This document shows, piece by piece, positions 16,198-27,964 of a DNA stretch of 64,000 nt. This DNA comes from Nocardiopsis quinghaiensis (GTDB lineage Bacteria; Actinomycetota; Actinomycetes; Streptosporangiales; Streptosporangiaceae). Each line of letters begins with the position of its first letter. The stretch's first letter is position 1. A program made the position numbers and the translations under genes. The notes beneath the pieces were generated by a model that did no database searches, had not been told where the DNA came from, and saw only the letters and a list, made by a program, of their open reading frames with translations. The stretch covers positions 124,001 through 188,000 of the forward strand of contig NZ_VWVU01000004.1 in the NCBI RefSeq assembly GCF_008638365.1. Reading direction: 5' to 3'.

Positions 16198-18243
16198 TCA
16201 CTGCTTCGCGTGGGCGAGGGCGGTCGCGGGCAGCTGGTCCACGCCCAGGGAACGTGCGGTGCCGAGCAGGCCGTCCAGCTTGTCGGCCTGCGGGCCGCCC
16301 GCGCCGATGAGCTTGAGCAGCAGCGCGGAGACGGTGAGGTTCTTGACGTCGTCGGTGTCCACCGACGCCAGCACCCGGCGCATGTCCCCGGCGAAGTCGC
16401 CCTCGCCGTTGAGCCAGCCGCCGCCCATCGCCCGCACGGTCTGGGAGCTGCCGACGAAGCCGTCCACGGCCTTGCCCAGGCCGATGGAGTTGACCATGCG
16501 GTCGAAGAAGGCGCCGTCGCCGCCGACGATGTTGATGTCGGCGCTCTCCAGCCCCGTGGCCAGCACGGTGGCCTGGGCCTCGGCGACCTGGCGCTGCACG
16601 TCGATCCCGGCCAGGCGGACCTCCTTGTCGGCCTCCAGACGCAGGCGGTACTCCTCGTGCTCGCGGCTGACCTGGTCCAGGGCGGACATGGCCTCGGCCT
16701 TGTCGGTGAGGCCGGCGGCCTCGGCGCGCAGCTTCTGCTCGATGGCCTCGGCCTCGGCCTGGGCCTTCTCGCGGGACACGGCGGCCTCGGCGCGGCCGAC
16801 CTTCTCGATGGCGTCGGCGTCCTGCTCGCGGACCTGGACCTCGGCCAGGCCGGCGGCCGCGGCCTCGGCCTGGACGCCCTCGGCCAGGCGGATCTTGGCG
16901 CGGGTGTCCAGCTCGGCGGCCTGCTGGCGGGCCTCGGCCAGGGTGAGCTCCTCGGCGGCCCGGTGCTTGGCGGCGGCCTCGGCGGCCTCGGCGGCCTTGA
17001 TGTCCTTGACCAGGTTCTCCTGGGCCTCGGCCTCGGCGTGGATGATGACGGCCTGGCGCTGGCGCTCGGCCTCCTCGACCGCGCGCAGCCTCTTGATGGC
17101 CTCCTCCTGCTCGGCCACCGTGCGGTCGACGGCGATCCGCTCGCGGACGACGTCGGCGACCTCGCGCTTCTCGGCCTCGACCTCCTTGTCCTTGGCGATG
17201 CGGCTCAGCTCGGTCTCGCGCTCGCGCCCGATGACCTCCAGGAGGCGGTCCTTCTCGATGCGCTCGCTCTCGATGGCGATGACGCGCTCGCGGTTCTTCT
17301 CGGCGACCGCGACCTCGCGCTGCTGGTTCTGGTGCTGGACGCCCAGCGCCTCGGAGGTGCGGATGTTGGCGGTCTCGGCCTTGAGGCGCTCCTCGGCCTG
17401 CACGCGGGCGGTCTCGGCCTCCTCGCGGGCGCGGATGATCTCGATCTCGCGCTTGGCCTTGGCGGCGGCCTCCTCGCGGCGCTTCTCCAGCTCGGCGAGG
17501 GTCTCGGCGGTCTCGGTGTTCTGCCGGTCGAGTTCCTTCTTGCGGTCGTTCTCGAACTCGTTGGTGCGCTTGTGCTCCTTGGCGGTGCGCTCCGTGATCT
17601 TCGAGATGCCCTGCGCGTCGAGGATGTTGTTGGCGTCGTGCTGGTGCAGCGGGGTCTGCTCCAGCTCGTCGATGGCCACGTCCTCCAGGACGTAGCCGTT
17701 GAGGTCGGTGCCGATCAGGGAGATGATCGCCTGACGGAACTCCTCGCGCTGGGTGAACAGCTCCTCGAAGTCGAACTGCTTGCCGACGGTCTTGAGCGCC
17801 TCGGAGAACTTGGAGTTGAACAGCTCCTGGAGGGTGTCCTGGTCGCTGGCCCGCTCGGTGCCGATCGCCTTGGCGACCTTCTTGACGTCCTCGGCGGTCT
17901 CGTTGACCCGGACGTAGAAGTACACCTTGATGTCCGCGCGGATGTTGTCCTTGCAGGTCAGTCCGTCACGGCCGCCGCGTTCGAGCGTCAGGCTCTTGAG
18001 CGAGATGTCCATGACCTCGGCCTTGTGCAGGACCGGGAGGACGATCGAGCCGGTGAAGGTGACGTGGACGTCGCGGACCTTGGAGATGATCAGCGCCTTG
18101 CCCTGTTCGACCTTGCGGAAGAGCCGGGTGATCATCAGGAGGAGGGCGATGAGGACGACGACGCCGACGGCGATGGCGACGCCCACCGTCAGGAGGGCCG
18201 CGTCCGCCGCCTCCTGACCGTTCGTGGTGGCACTCAGCAACAC
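16198..18243 (-). CDS. SPFH/flotillin family membrane protein (YqiK-like)
   Basis: 681 residues, GTG start at 18243. One hydrophobic segment (residues 17-40) is followed by the SPFH/PHB domain (VEQGKALIISKV to about 200) and then a very long Ala/Glu/Arg-rich coiled coil (about 210-560), as in flotillins and E. coli YqiK. The C-terminus (IVGGDGAFFDRMVNSIGLG onward) is a flexible tail. The gene lies between the OB-fold membrane protein gene, 154 nt upstream, and the giant ATPase gene, 12 nt downstream. Flotillins form oligomeric membrane scaffolds; the partner ATPase is probably recruited there. The ribosome site is weak, so a nearby start such as TTG at the next codon is possible. Confidence 0.87.
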   Translation of the reverse strand: MLLSATTNGQEAADAALLTVGVAIAVGVVVLIALLLMITRLFRKVEQGKALIISKVRDVHVTFTGSIVLPVLHKAEVMDISLKSLTLERGGRDGLTCKDNIRADIKVYFYVRVNETAEDVKKVAKAIGTERASDQDTLQELFNSKFSEALKTVGKQFDFEELFTQREEFRQAIISLIGTDLNGYVLEDVAIDELEQTPLHQHDANNILDAQGISKITERTAKEHKRTNEFENDRKKELDRQNTETAETLAELEKRREEAAAKAKREIEIIRAREEAETARVQAEERLKAETANIRTSEALGVQHQNQQREVAVAEKNRERVIAIESERIEKDRLLEVIGRERETELSRIAKDKEVEAEKREVADVVRERIAVDRTVAEQEEAIKRLRAVEEAERQRQAVIIHAEAEAQENLVKDIKAAEAAEAAAKHRAAEELTLAEARQQAAELDTRAKIRLAEGVQAEAAAAGLAEVQVREQDADAIEKVGRAEAAVSREKAQAEAEAIEQKLRAEAAGLTDKAEAMSALDQVSREHEEYRLRLEADKEVRLAGIDVQRQVAEAQATVLATGLESADINIVGGDGAFFDRMVNSIGLGKAVDGFVGSSQTVRAMGGGWLNGEGDFAGDMRRVLASVDTDDVKNLTVSALLLKLIGAGGPQADKLDGLLGTARSLGVDQLPATALAHAKQ

Positions 18244-18397
18244 GTGGGGGTCTCTTTCTGCGAGTGGCGTGCGTAAGAGGGGGAAGAGCGTCGCGGGAGG
18301 GGCGCTCGGAAAGTGGGACGCGGTACGCGCGGGAACGGTTCCGGGTACCGCGCCGCGGAGCGCGTGGGCGAGGCGGGGCGTGGGCGGGCGCGGGGCG

Positions 18398-19039
18398 TCA
18401 GCTCTGGCCGGGGTCCAGCGCCGCGTCGAAGTGGGTCACGAGGAAGAGGTCGTCCTCGGTGCTGTGCTCGAAGATCAGGGCGGTGCTGCCGACGGGCAGG
18501 ACCTCGCCGCCCGTGGTGCGCACCGGGATGGAGATCGACGCGCCGCCCGCGGTGGTGATCTCGGCCTGGCCGAAGCCCCCGCTCGCCTCGCCGATGCGGA
18601 TCGTGCAGGTGCGCCCGACCAGTTCGTGCTTGGAGTCGCCGCGGCGCCTGGGCAGGAACCGCTGCACCGACATGACCAGGCCGCTGGTGACCGCCCACGC
18701 GGCCACGAGCGCGATCAGCAGGACCACGGCGCCCAGGGCGATCAGCAGGGGGGTGGAGGTGGTCCCCAGAAAGCTGGTCACGATGCTCCCCATCATGCTC
18801 ACGAACCAGGCGACGCAGACCAGCATGCTCAGCGCCACCGTGGCCGGGACCCGATCGAGTCCCGCACGTCCCATCATGGCGCTCAGGCCCACGGCGTCGC
18901 CGGAGTCGTCCACGCTGTCGAGCATCTCGGAGTCGGCCGCCCCGGCCACGACGAACAGCCAGTAGACGACGGTGACGACCAGCAGCGGGGTGAACAGCAC
19001 CGTGGGGAACCCGAAGGCCGTACTCAGGAAAAGCCCCAC
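18398..19039 (-). CDS. Membrane protein with OB-fold/NfeD-like tail (YqiJ-like)
   Basis: 213 residues from GTG 19039, with GAGGGG six nt upstream. Three or four hydrophobic segments fill residues 5-35, 70-95 and 100-130. The soluble C-terminal domain (HELVGRTCTIRIGE to EHSTEDDLFLVTHFD) has the strand pattern of an OB-fold, like YqiJ and NfeD. Such proteins are regularly encoded next to SPFH proteins and thought to bind them. It is first in the three-gene leftward unit, and no other promoter is needed for the two genes after it. Confidence 0.75.
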   Translation of the reverse strand: MGLFLSTAFGFPTVLFTPLLVVTVVYWLFVVAGAADSEMLDSVDDSGDAVGLSAMMGRAGLDRVPATVALSMLVCVAWFVSMMGSIVTSFLGTTSTPLLIALGAVVLLIALVAAWAVTSGLVMSVQRFLPRRRGDSKHELVGRTCTIRIGEASGGFGQAEITTAGGASISIPVRTTGGEVLPVGSTALIFEHSTEDDLFLVTHFDAALDPGQS

Positions 19040-19323
19040 CCGTCACCCCTCTTCCTCGACCGTGCCGAAACTCTACCGAACTCCCCGGTCCGCGATACGG
19101 CCGGAAGTCCCTCTGGCCGTTTGCGGCCAGTGACGGGCCCGGCCCGTCACCCCCGGACTCTCTGGTTCACGTGTCCGCTGGTCAGCGCCTCTTCCGGAGG
19201 CGTGGTGGCGGCCCGGAGGGAAAAACCCGGGAAAAGGAGGTGGCGATCCGGCGCGGGGCCGTTCGCCGGGTAGGTGAGAGCGGGGGAGGGAAGCCTCCAA
19301 CACCGTACGAGAGGAGACACGTC

Positions 19324-19749
19324 ATGCGCTACCTGATGTCGATCATGTCCACTTCGGAGGCCGAGGCGGCCGGCTACGAGCCCGGGCCGGAGGTCTTCGA
19401 TGCGATGGCGGCCTACAACGAGGCGATGGTCGAGGCCGGGGTCCTGCTCGCGGGGGACGGCCTGGCCCCCTCCTCCGAGGCGACCCGGGTCACCTTCGGC
19501 AACGGCAGGGCGAGCGTGACCGACGGCCCCTTCCCGGAGGCCAAGGAGTTCATCGCCGGGTACTGGGTCCTCCAGGTGTCCTCGCACGAGGAGGCCGTGG
19601 AGTGGGCCAAGCGCTGTCCGCACGACACCGAGACGAACCTGGTGCTGCGGCGCATCCTCGGCACCGAGGACTTCGGCGACGAGATGCCCGAGCACCTGAA
19701 GGAGCGCGAGCGCGAGCTGCGCGCCGAGGGGTACGCGCACGGGAGCTGA
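19324..19749 (+). CDS. YciI-family protein (DGPF domain)
   Basis: 141 residues, ATG at 19324 with AGAGGAGA 8 nt upstream. It begins MRYLMSIMST and carries the family's VTDGPFPEAKEFIAGYW, with conserved His and Asp, ending in a charged helix. Proteins of this group are usually encoded directly before an ECF sigma factor with a DUF6596 tail; here only a relic of that factor follows. Function is unknown; a ferredoxin-like fold and a small-molecule or redox role are assumed for the family. Confidence 0.88.
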   Translation: MRYLMSIMSTSEAEAAGYEPGPEVFDAMAAYNEAMVEAGVLLAGDGLAPSSEATRVTFGNGRASVTDGPFPEAKEFIAGYWVLQVSSHEEAVEWAKRCPHDTETNLVLRRILGTEDFGDEMPEHLKERERELRAEGYAHGS

Positions 19750-19757
19750 CCGTGCCC

Positions 19758-19808
19758 GCGCCGGTGCGGCCCGCGGTGCTCTGACCAGGCCGCGGGCCGC
19801 ACCGGCGC
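19758..19808 (+). terminator. Very long hairpin after the YciI gene
   Basis: A 19-bp perfect stem: GCGCCGGTGCGGCCCGCGG at 19758-19776 pairs with 19790-19808, loop 13 nt. It begins 9 nt after the YciI stop. It is a likely terminator and separates YciI from the sigma-factor relic. Confidence 0.7.
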
Positions 19809-19858
19809 CACGCGCGGTCGGCGGGCCCCACCACCGTTCTCTCCCAGATGGACTCCGC

Positions 19859-20130
19859 GTGCAGGAGGATAATTCGTGTGCGGATTGTGGCTCCGGATTC
19901 CGGCCATGGTTCGACGCGGTCCTGGAGGCCGTCTACCTGGTGCTCAACGAGGGGTGCACGGCCACGTCGGGCGCCGGCTGGATGCGTCCGGAGCTGCGCG
20001 GGGAGGCCATGCGCCTGGGCAGGGTGCTCGCCGGGCCTTACCCGTCACCGGCGAGGGACACGGGGCCGCCGGTGGCGGGGCTGAACCGGGCCGTGGCGGT
20101 GTCGGGCGCTCCCTGCCCGACGGTCGTGCG
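19859..20130 (+). pseudogene. Remnant of an ECF sigma factor (DUF6596 C-terminal part)
   Basis: One frame reads RPWFDAVLEAVYLVLNEG, then TSGAGWMRPELRGEAMRLGR and VLAG. These closely match the conserved block of YciI-linked ECF sigma factors (AVLEVVYLVFNEGY, then RPELCEEAMRLGRVLA). A few residues later comes PVAGLNRAVAVS, which matches the much later PVVELNRAVAVS element. The N-terminal sigma-2 and sigma-4 regions and about 90 residues between the two blocks are missing. It is therefore a multiply deleted relic and cannot make a working sigma factor. Confidence 0.75.
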
Positions 20131-20554
20131 CGCGACTGCGGCACCGACACGTGATCTGGCCGCATGTGGTCATTTTCCGAGGGGCGGGTGGCTTTTCCCG
20201 ACGCCTTTCACGGGATTCGCCGCGGACCTCCCCCCGGGGCGGCACATCGAAAGACGTGTGCCGATGTTCCGAAGGATGTGCCGGTCACGATACGGGCCCT
20301 TTCCCGTTCGGCGGCGCCGCCGAACGGTGGGCCCCGCACCTGCGCGAACTGGTGGCATAACCGCTGAACGCGGCGGTCCGCAACCAACGAAAGTCATGTG
20401 TGCCGACGGTCGGGTCCCGGCCCTCCGGGCGCCGGGGGCGCCGCCGCATCCTTGTTAGCCTCCTTTCGGGCGTCGGAGACGGAAGGGCCGTTCGAGGAAA
20501 CGGACGTTCCCGTCCGGCGGTTCGCCCTGTTATTCCCCTAGGAAAGCGTAGGCA
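20131..20554. promoter_or_regulatory. Non-coding region before the ABC transporter pair
   Basis: About 420 nt with no protein I can support. It contains short GC-rich inverted repeats (for example around 20300-20345) and ends in a purine-poor stretch before the start at 20555, where AGGAAAG at 20540-20546 can serve as ribosome site. The promoter of the ABC pair should lie here; no exact -35/-10 pair is clear. Confidence 0.3.
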
Positions 20555-21292
20555 ATGTCAGCGATCGAGATAAGGGACGTATCGAAGGCGTTCCGCGGCC
20601 ACCAGGCGGTCGACCGGGTCTCCTTCACGGTGGAGCCGGGCACGGTCACCGGTTTCCTGGGCCCCAACGGCGCGGGTAAGACCACCACCCTGCGGTGCCT
20701 GCTCGGTCTGGTCCGGCCGGACAGCGGTGAGGGGCTGGTCAACGGCCGCTCCTACACGAGCCTGCCCAATCCGCTGACCGAGGTCGGCGCGGTGCTGGAG
20801 GCCACCAACCTGCACCCGGGCCGCAGCGGCCGCAACCACCTGCGCGTCATGTGCGACGCCGCGGGCCTGCCGGGCTCCCGGGCCGAGGAGGTGCTCGCCG
20901 AGGTCGGGATCGCCGAGGCGGGGGACAAGCGGGTCGGCGGCTACTCGATGGGCATGCGCCAGCGCCTGTCCCTGGCCGGGGCGCTCCTGGGCGACCCCGG
21001 GGTGCTGATCCTGGACGAGCCCGCCAACGGACTGGACCCGGAGGGCATCGAGTGGCTGCGCAGGTTCCTGCGCCGCCAGGCTCACGAGAAGGGCGTGGCG
21101 GTCCTCGTGTCCAGCCACGTCCTGGCCGAGGTCGAGCAGACCGTCGACAACGTCGTCATCATCGCCAAGGGACGGCTGGTCCACCAGGGAACCCTCAGCG
21201 AGGTCACCGGCGACGGTGAGAGCCTGCACGACGCCTTCCTCCGCCTCACCTCCGCGGGGACGGCCTCCCACCCGGTTGGAGACTCCAAGTGA
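20555..21292 (+). CDS. ABC transporter ATP-binding protein
   Basis: 245 residues, ATG at 20555. Walker A GPNGAGKTTT lies near residue 40, the signature-type motif YSMGMRQRLSLAGALL near 130-145, Walker B VLILDEPANGLDP near 155, and the H-loop SSHVLAEVEQ after it. It belongs to the group that works with a single ABC-2 permease and often gives resistance to peptides or drugs in Gram-positives. The stop overlaps the next GTG start (GTGA). Confidence 0.88.
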   Translation: MSAIEIRDVSKAFRGHQAVDRVSFTVEPGTVTGFLGPNGAGKTTTLRCLLGLVRPDSGEGLVNGRSYTSLPNPLTEVGAVLEATNLHPGRSGRNHLRVMCDAAGLPGSRAEEVLAEVGIAEAGDKRVGGYSMGMRQRLSLAGALLGDPGVLILDEPANGLDPEGIEWLRRFLRRQAHEKGVAVLVSSHVLAEVEQTVDNVVIIAKGRLVHQGTLSEVTGDGESLHDAFLRLTSAGTASHPVGDSK

Positions 21293-22056
21293 TCGCGCTC
21301 GTCAAGTCCGAACTCCGCAAGGTCCTCACCACCCGGCTGTGGTGGATCCTGCTCCTGGCCTCGCTGGCCTGGGTGGCCCTGTCGCTGGGCATCGTGGTCT
21401 TCGCCTCGGGGATGGAGGGCGCTCTCAGCCGCGACAGCACCGAGTACGCCGGGTCCGTCTGGCCCATGGGGGCCTCCGGAACCCTGTTCGCCATGGTCAT
21501 CGGCATCATGATGGTGACGTCGGAGTACCAGCACCGCACGATCAACGTCACCTTCCTGGTCAGCCCCCGGCGCCTGCCCGTGGTCCTCGGCAAGGTCGTG
21601 GCCGCTGCCCTGGTCAGCCTGGTGTTCGGCCTGGTCGTCGTCGGGGCGTCCGCCCTCGCCGCGGGCGCCTCCATCCTGAGCGGGGGAGGAGCGCTGAACC
21701 TGGTCGACAACCAGGTGCCGCGCATCCTCGTCGGCTCCGTGGCCGCCTACGTCGTCTACGCCATGATCGGCGTGGGGCTCGGCGCCCTGATCCGCAACCA
21801 GGTCGCCGCGCTGGTGGTCAGCGTCCTGTGGGTGTTCATGCTGGAGCCGATCCTGGTCGTCATCCCCCAGCTCCAGGACATCGGCAAGTGGATGCCCGGC
21901 GGCGCGGTCTCCGCGCTCTACGACACGGGGATCGACTACGGCTTCGGCGTCGCGGACCTGCTCCCGGTGTGGGGCGCCGCACTGGTCCTGGTGGGCTACG
22001 CCGCCGTGGCGATCGCGCTGGCCTCGATCACCACGCTCCGCCGCGACGTGGTCTGA
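21289..22056 (+). CDS. ABC-2 type transporter permease
   Basis: 255 residues, GTG at 21289 overlapping the ATPase stop by 4 nt. Six hydrophobic segments are visible, and the MVTSEYQHRTINVTFLVSPRR loop after the second is typical of BcrB/ABC-2 permeases that act with BcrA-like ATPases. The substrate cannot be read from sequence. Confidence 0.85.
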   Translation: MIALVKSELRKVLTTRLWWILLLASLAWVALSLGIVVFASGMEGALSRDSTEYAGSVWPMGASGTLFAMVIGIMMVTSEYQHRTINVTFLVSPRRLPVVLGKVVAAALVSLVFGLVVVGASALAAGASILSGGGALNLVDNQVPRILVGSVAAYVVYAMIGVGLGALIRNQVAALVVSVLWVFMLEPILVVIPQLQDIGKWMPGGAVSALYDTGIDYGFGVADLLPVWGAALVLVGYAAVAIALASITTLRRDVV

Positions 22057-22141
22057 GGGCCGCGCGCCCCGCCCTCCGCGCGGTTCTGCCCTGAGCAGGA
22101 AACCCTGGCGCGCCGGTCCGCGGGACGGCAGACTGCCCGCC

Positions 22142-23125
22142 ATGAGAATCCTGGTTCTGGGCGGCACCGAGTTCGTGGGACGAGCCGTCGTGGAGGACGC
22201 GCTCGCCAGGGACTGGGACGTCACCGTCTTCCACCGCGGCAGGCACGCCCCGCCCCCCGGCGCCACCGTGCTCCACGGGGACCGCACCGAGGAGGGCGGG
22301 CTCGGCGCCCTGGCGTCGGGTCGGTGGGACGCCGTCGTCGACACCTGGTCGGGCGCCCCGTCGGCGGTGGCCGACACCGCGCGGCTGCTCGCCGACCGGG
22401 TCGGGCACTACGCCTACGTCTCCAGCCGGTCCGTCCACACATCCCCCGCCAGGGCGGGGCTGGACGAGGACGGACCGGTCGTGGACGCCTCTCCCGAGGA
22501 CGACGGCACCGACTACGCGCGGGCCAAGCGGGGCGGCGAGCTGGCCGCCGGGTCCGCCTTCGGCGACCGTGCGCTGTTCGTGCGTGCCGGTCTCATCCTC
22601 GGCCCGTACGAGAACATCGGCCGCCTGCCCTGGTGGCTGGAGCGCGTCGCCCGGGGCGGTCCGGTCCTGGCGCCCGGCCCGCGCGACCTGCCGTTGCAGT
22701 ACGTGGACGCGCGCGACCTGGCCGCCTGGACCCTCGACGCGGCCGGGAAGGGGCTGGGCGGCCCCTTCAACCTGGTGAGTCCGCCCGGACACACCACCAC
22801 CGGAGAGCTGCTGGAGGCCTGCGTGGCGGCCACCGGTTCCGAGGCCGAACTGCGCTGGACCGACCCCCGGACCATCCTCGACGCGGGGATCCAGCCGTGG
22901 ACCGAGCTGCCGATCTGGCTGCCGCCGGGCGAAGCGCACGAGACCCTGCACCAGGGGGACGTCTCCAGGGCGCTCGCCACCGGGCTGCGCTGCCGTCCCG
23001 TGGCCGAGACCGTCGCCGACACCTGGGCGTGGCTGAAGACCCTGGAGGGCGGCGCGCCCCGGCGCCCCGACCGCCCCCGGGTCGGTCTGTCACCGGAGGC
23101 GGAGTCCCGCCTGCTCGGCGCCTGA
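22142..23125 (+). CDS. NAD(P)-dependent epimerase/dehydratase-like reductase
   Basis: 327 residues, ATG at 22142. The Rossmann nucleotide site is GGTEFVG near residue 7. The body has HYAYVSSRSVH and, about 35 residues later, TDYARAKRGGEL, where the usual SDR YxxxK is YARAK. The region LPLQYVDARDLAAWTLD is typical of the extended-SDR group called NAD-dependent epimerase/reductase. No pathway genes adjoin it, so the substrate is unknown. A bidirectional terminator follows. Confidence 0.82.
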   Translation: MRILVLGGTEFVGRAVVEDALARDWDVTVFHRGRHAPPPGATVLHGDRTEEGGLGALASGRWDAVVDTWSGAPSAVADTARLLADRVGHYAYVSSRSVHTSPARAGLDEDGPVVDASPEDDGTDYARAKRGGELAAGSAFGDRALFVRAGLILGPYENIGRLPWWLERVARGGPVLAPGPRDLPLQYVDARDLAAWTLDAAGKGLGGPFNLVSPPGHTTTGELLEACVAATGSEAELRWTDPRTILDAGIQPWTELPIWLPPGEAHETLHQGDVSRALATGLRCRPVAETVADTWAWLKTLEGGAPRRPDRPRVGLSPEAESRLLGA

Positions 23126-23291
23126 CCCGGCCCGCTCCCCGCGCCGTCATCTTGTACTCATGGCTCATGTGGAGCGGGTGGTTCCTCGTGTCTGTCGCGA
23201 CGGACACGTGACCCCGAGGCGTCGAACCCCGCGAGCAGTGCGAGACCACCGGGGTCCGGGACCCTCCCGTCACACCGGCCCCGAACACGGA

Positions 23292-23321
23292 GAGGGGCCG
23301 CACCCTCGGGGGCGGCCCCTC
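23292..23321. terminator. Bidirectional terminator between the epimerase and clpB
   Basis: GAGGGGCCGC (23292-23301) pairs with GCGGCCCCTC (23312-23321), loop 10 nt. It lies between two converging genes, 36 nt from the clpB stop, so it can end both transcripts. Confidence 0.65.
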
Positions 23322-23357
23322 GCGCCCGTGTCCGCTCCAGGCTCCGGGGTGTCCGGG

Positions 23358-25970
<2,613 letters not shown>

Positions 25971-26056
25971 GCCCGGTGACCCCTTTCGCAAGTAGTGTCA
26001 CGGGGAGTGATGATCCGTGGCCGTCCACGCCCCCGTGCCGCCGTGGCGGAGCTCCG

Positions 26057-26584
26057 TCAGTCCTGCTCGTCCTCGGTACGGCCGGGGCCGCCCATTCCCG
26101 GACCGTCCGTTCCGGAGCCGTCCGCCCTGGGACGCCCGTCGCGGGACTCGTCGGTGTTTCCCGGATCGGCGGTGTTGAAGATCGTCACGCGGGTGCGGCG
26201 CACCAGTTCGCCCCGTACCCCCGCACCGCCCTCGGGCCGCGCCGGGCGGCCCCGCCGGGTCACGGCCCGCCGCGCCGCCTCAAGTTCGTTGGCCAGGTGG
26301 AACACCTGCTCGCGCAGCTGTTCCACCTCGTGTTCCAGTTCCAGGATCCGCTTGATCCCGGCGAGGTTGACGCCCTCCTCCTGGGACAGCCGCTGCACCT
26401 GGCGCAGCGTCTGCACGTCGCGCATGGAGTAGCGGCGCCCGCGGCCGGACGCGCGGCCGGGCGAGACGATCCCCAGTCGGTCGTACTGCCGCAGGGTCTG
26501 GGGGTGCATCCCCGCCAGCTCGGCGGCCACCGAGATCACGTAGACCGGAGCGTCAGCGCCGAAGGAGTCGTTCACTTCATTCAC
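26057..26584 (-). CDS. hspR: Heat-shock repressor HspR (MerR family)
   Basis: 175 residues. It starts at a GTG overlapping the dnaJ stop (GTGA); another GTG three codons later is possible. The winged-helix MerR domain is diagnostic: [20 protein letters not shown], then [11 protein letters not shown] and [18 protein letters not shown], followed by a coiled coil (residues 75-110). The tail is Gly/Asp/Arg-rich and probably disordered. HspR with DnaK as co-repressor binds HAIR sites before dnaK, forming a feedback loop; two such sites are seen upstream of dnaK here. Confidence 0.95.
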   Translation of the reverse strand: MNEVNDSFGADAPVYVISVAAELAGMHPQTLRQYDRLGIVSPGRASGRGRRYSMRDVQTLRQVQRLSQEEGVNLAGIKRILELEHEVEQLREQVFHLANELEAARRAVTRRGRPARPEGGAGVRGELVRRTRVTIFNTADPGNTDESRDGRPRADGSGTDGPGMGGPGRTEDEQD

Positions 26585-27744
26585 ACACCCTTCGCCCGCG
26601 CCTCAAGGCCGTCGCGCGGGTCGTAGTCGGAGGTCGCGGCGCGGAACTTCTCCAGTGCCTCGCGCGCGTCACCGTTGAGTGTTCTCGGCACAGCCACCTC
26701 GATCGTGACGAGCATGTCACCCGAGGTGCCGTCCTTGCGGGTCGCGCCCTTGCCGCGTACCCGGAGCTTGTGTCCGTTCTGTGTGCCCGGCGGGATCTTC
26801 ACCGTCACCGGGAACCCCTGGAGGGTCGGGATGCGCACCTCGGCGCCCAGCGCGGCCTCGGGGAAGGTCACGGGCACGGTGATCGTCACGTTGTCGCCGC
26901 TCCTGCCGAACACCGGGTGCTCCTTCACGTGGACGACGACGTAGAGGTCGCCCGCCGGCCCGCCGTTCTCACCCGGCGCCCCCTTGCCCCTGATACGGAT
27001 CCGCTGCCCGTCGGACACGCCGCCGGGGATGCGGGTCTGGATGGTACGGGTGCTCTTGCCGCGCCCGCTGCCGCTGCAGGTGGGGCAGGGATCGTCCACG
27101 ACCAGCCCGCGGCCCCTGCACTCGCTGCACGGCTCGGACAGCGAGAAGCCGCCCAGGTTGGTGTTCTCGTGCCCGGTGCCGGAGCACTTCGGGCACATCC
27201 GCGGGGCGGTCCCCGACTTGGCCCCGGTGCCCCTGCAGGTGGGGCACGGTGCTTCGCTGGACAGCTTGAAGGAGCGCGTGGCCCCCTCGGCCGCCTCGCG
27301 GAAGGTCAGTGTCGTCTCGGTCTCGACGTCGGCGCCGCGCCTGCTGCGGGCTCCGGCGCCGCCGCGCCCGCGGCCGCCGAACAGCCCGCCGAAGAGGTCG
27401 CTCAGACGCTCACCGCCGGGAGCCCCACCGGTACCGGGCCCCTGTCCGAACAGGTCGCCCATGTCGAACCCGCCGGGGCCGGTGCCGCCGCCGGGCCGGT
27501 AGGACCCGCCGAACAGCGAGCGCGCCTCGTCGTACTCCTTGCGGCGCTTGTCGTCCGACAGGACGTTGTACGCCTCGGAGATCTCCTTGAAGCGGTCCGC
27601 CGCGTTCGGGTCGTCGGTGTTCGCGTCGGGGTGGTTCTCCCGGGCCAGCTTGCGGTAGGACTGCTTGATCTCGTCCTTCGAGGCGGTCTTTGAGACTCCG
27701 AGGACCTTGTAGTAGTCCTTCTCCAGGTAGTCCTTGGTGCTCAT
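26581..27744 (-). CDS. dnaJ: Chaperone protein DnaJ
   Basis: 387 residues from ATG 27744. The J domain includes the catalytic HPD in [12 protein letters not shown], followed by a Gly/Phe-rich linker (about 75-140). The four zinc motifs are [24 protein letters not shown] and CPTCSGSG, then two C-terminal beta domains. It stimulates DnaK ATPase and presents substrates. The open frame running upstream to 28080 translates the poly-G/poly-C tract into Gly/Pro nonsense and is not part of the protein. Confidence 0.97.
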   Translation of the reverse strand: MSTKDYLEKDYYKVLGVSKTASKDEIKQSYRKLARENHPDANTDDPNAADRFKEISEAYNVLSDDKRRKEYDEARSLFGGSYRPGGGTGPGGFDMGDLFGQGPGTGGAPGGERLSDLFGGLFGGRGRGGAGARSRRGADVETETTLTFREAAEGATRSFKLSSEAPCPTCRGTGAKSGTAPRMCPKCSGTGHENTNLGGFSLSEPCSECRGRGLVVDDPCPTCSGSGRGKSTRTIQTRIPGGVSDGQRIRIRGKGAPGENGGPAGDLYVVVHVKEHPVFGRSGDNVTITVPVTFPEAALGAEVRIPTLQGFPVTVKIPPGTQNGHKLRVRGKGATRKDGTSGDMLVTIEVAVPRTLNGDAREALEKFRAATSDYDPRDGLEARAKGV

Positions 27745-27826
27745 CGACTGGTGCCTTCTCCCGCTGGTGCCGGTTGCGTCCGATGCTTCCACGTGACCCC
27801 GGGCCGCGTCGGTCCGGGGTCCGTCT

Positions 27827-27945
<119 letters not shown>

Positions 27946-27964
27946 AGGATCACGGGCGGACCCG

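Noticed and set aside
11125..18276. A 2383-codon plus-strand open frame
   Set aside because: It is the antisense of the ATPase and SPFH genes. High GC content keeps antisense frames open; its composition (His/Val/Leu/Gly/Gln repeats) is not protein-like.
19859..20458. Intact 199-codon plus-strand gene
   Set aside because: Only two blocks match a sigma factor and the rest is non-protein-like; treated as a pseudogene.
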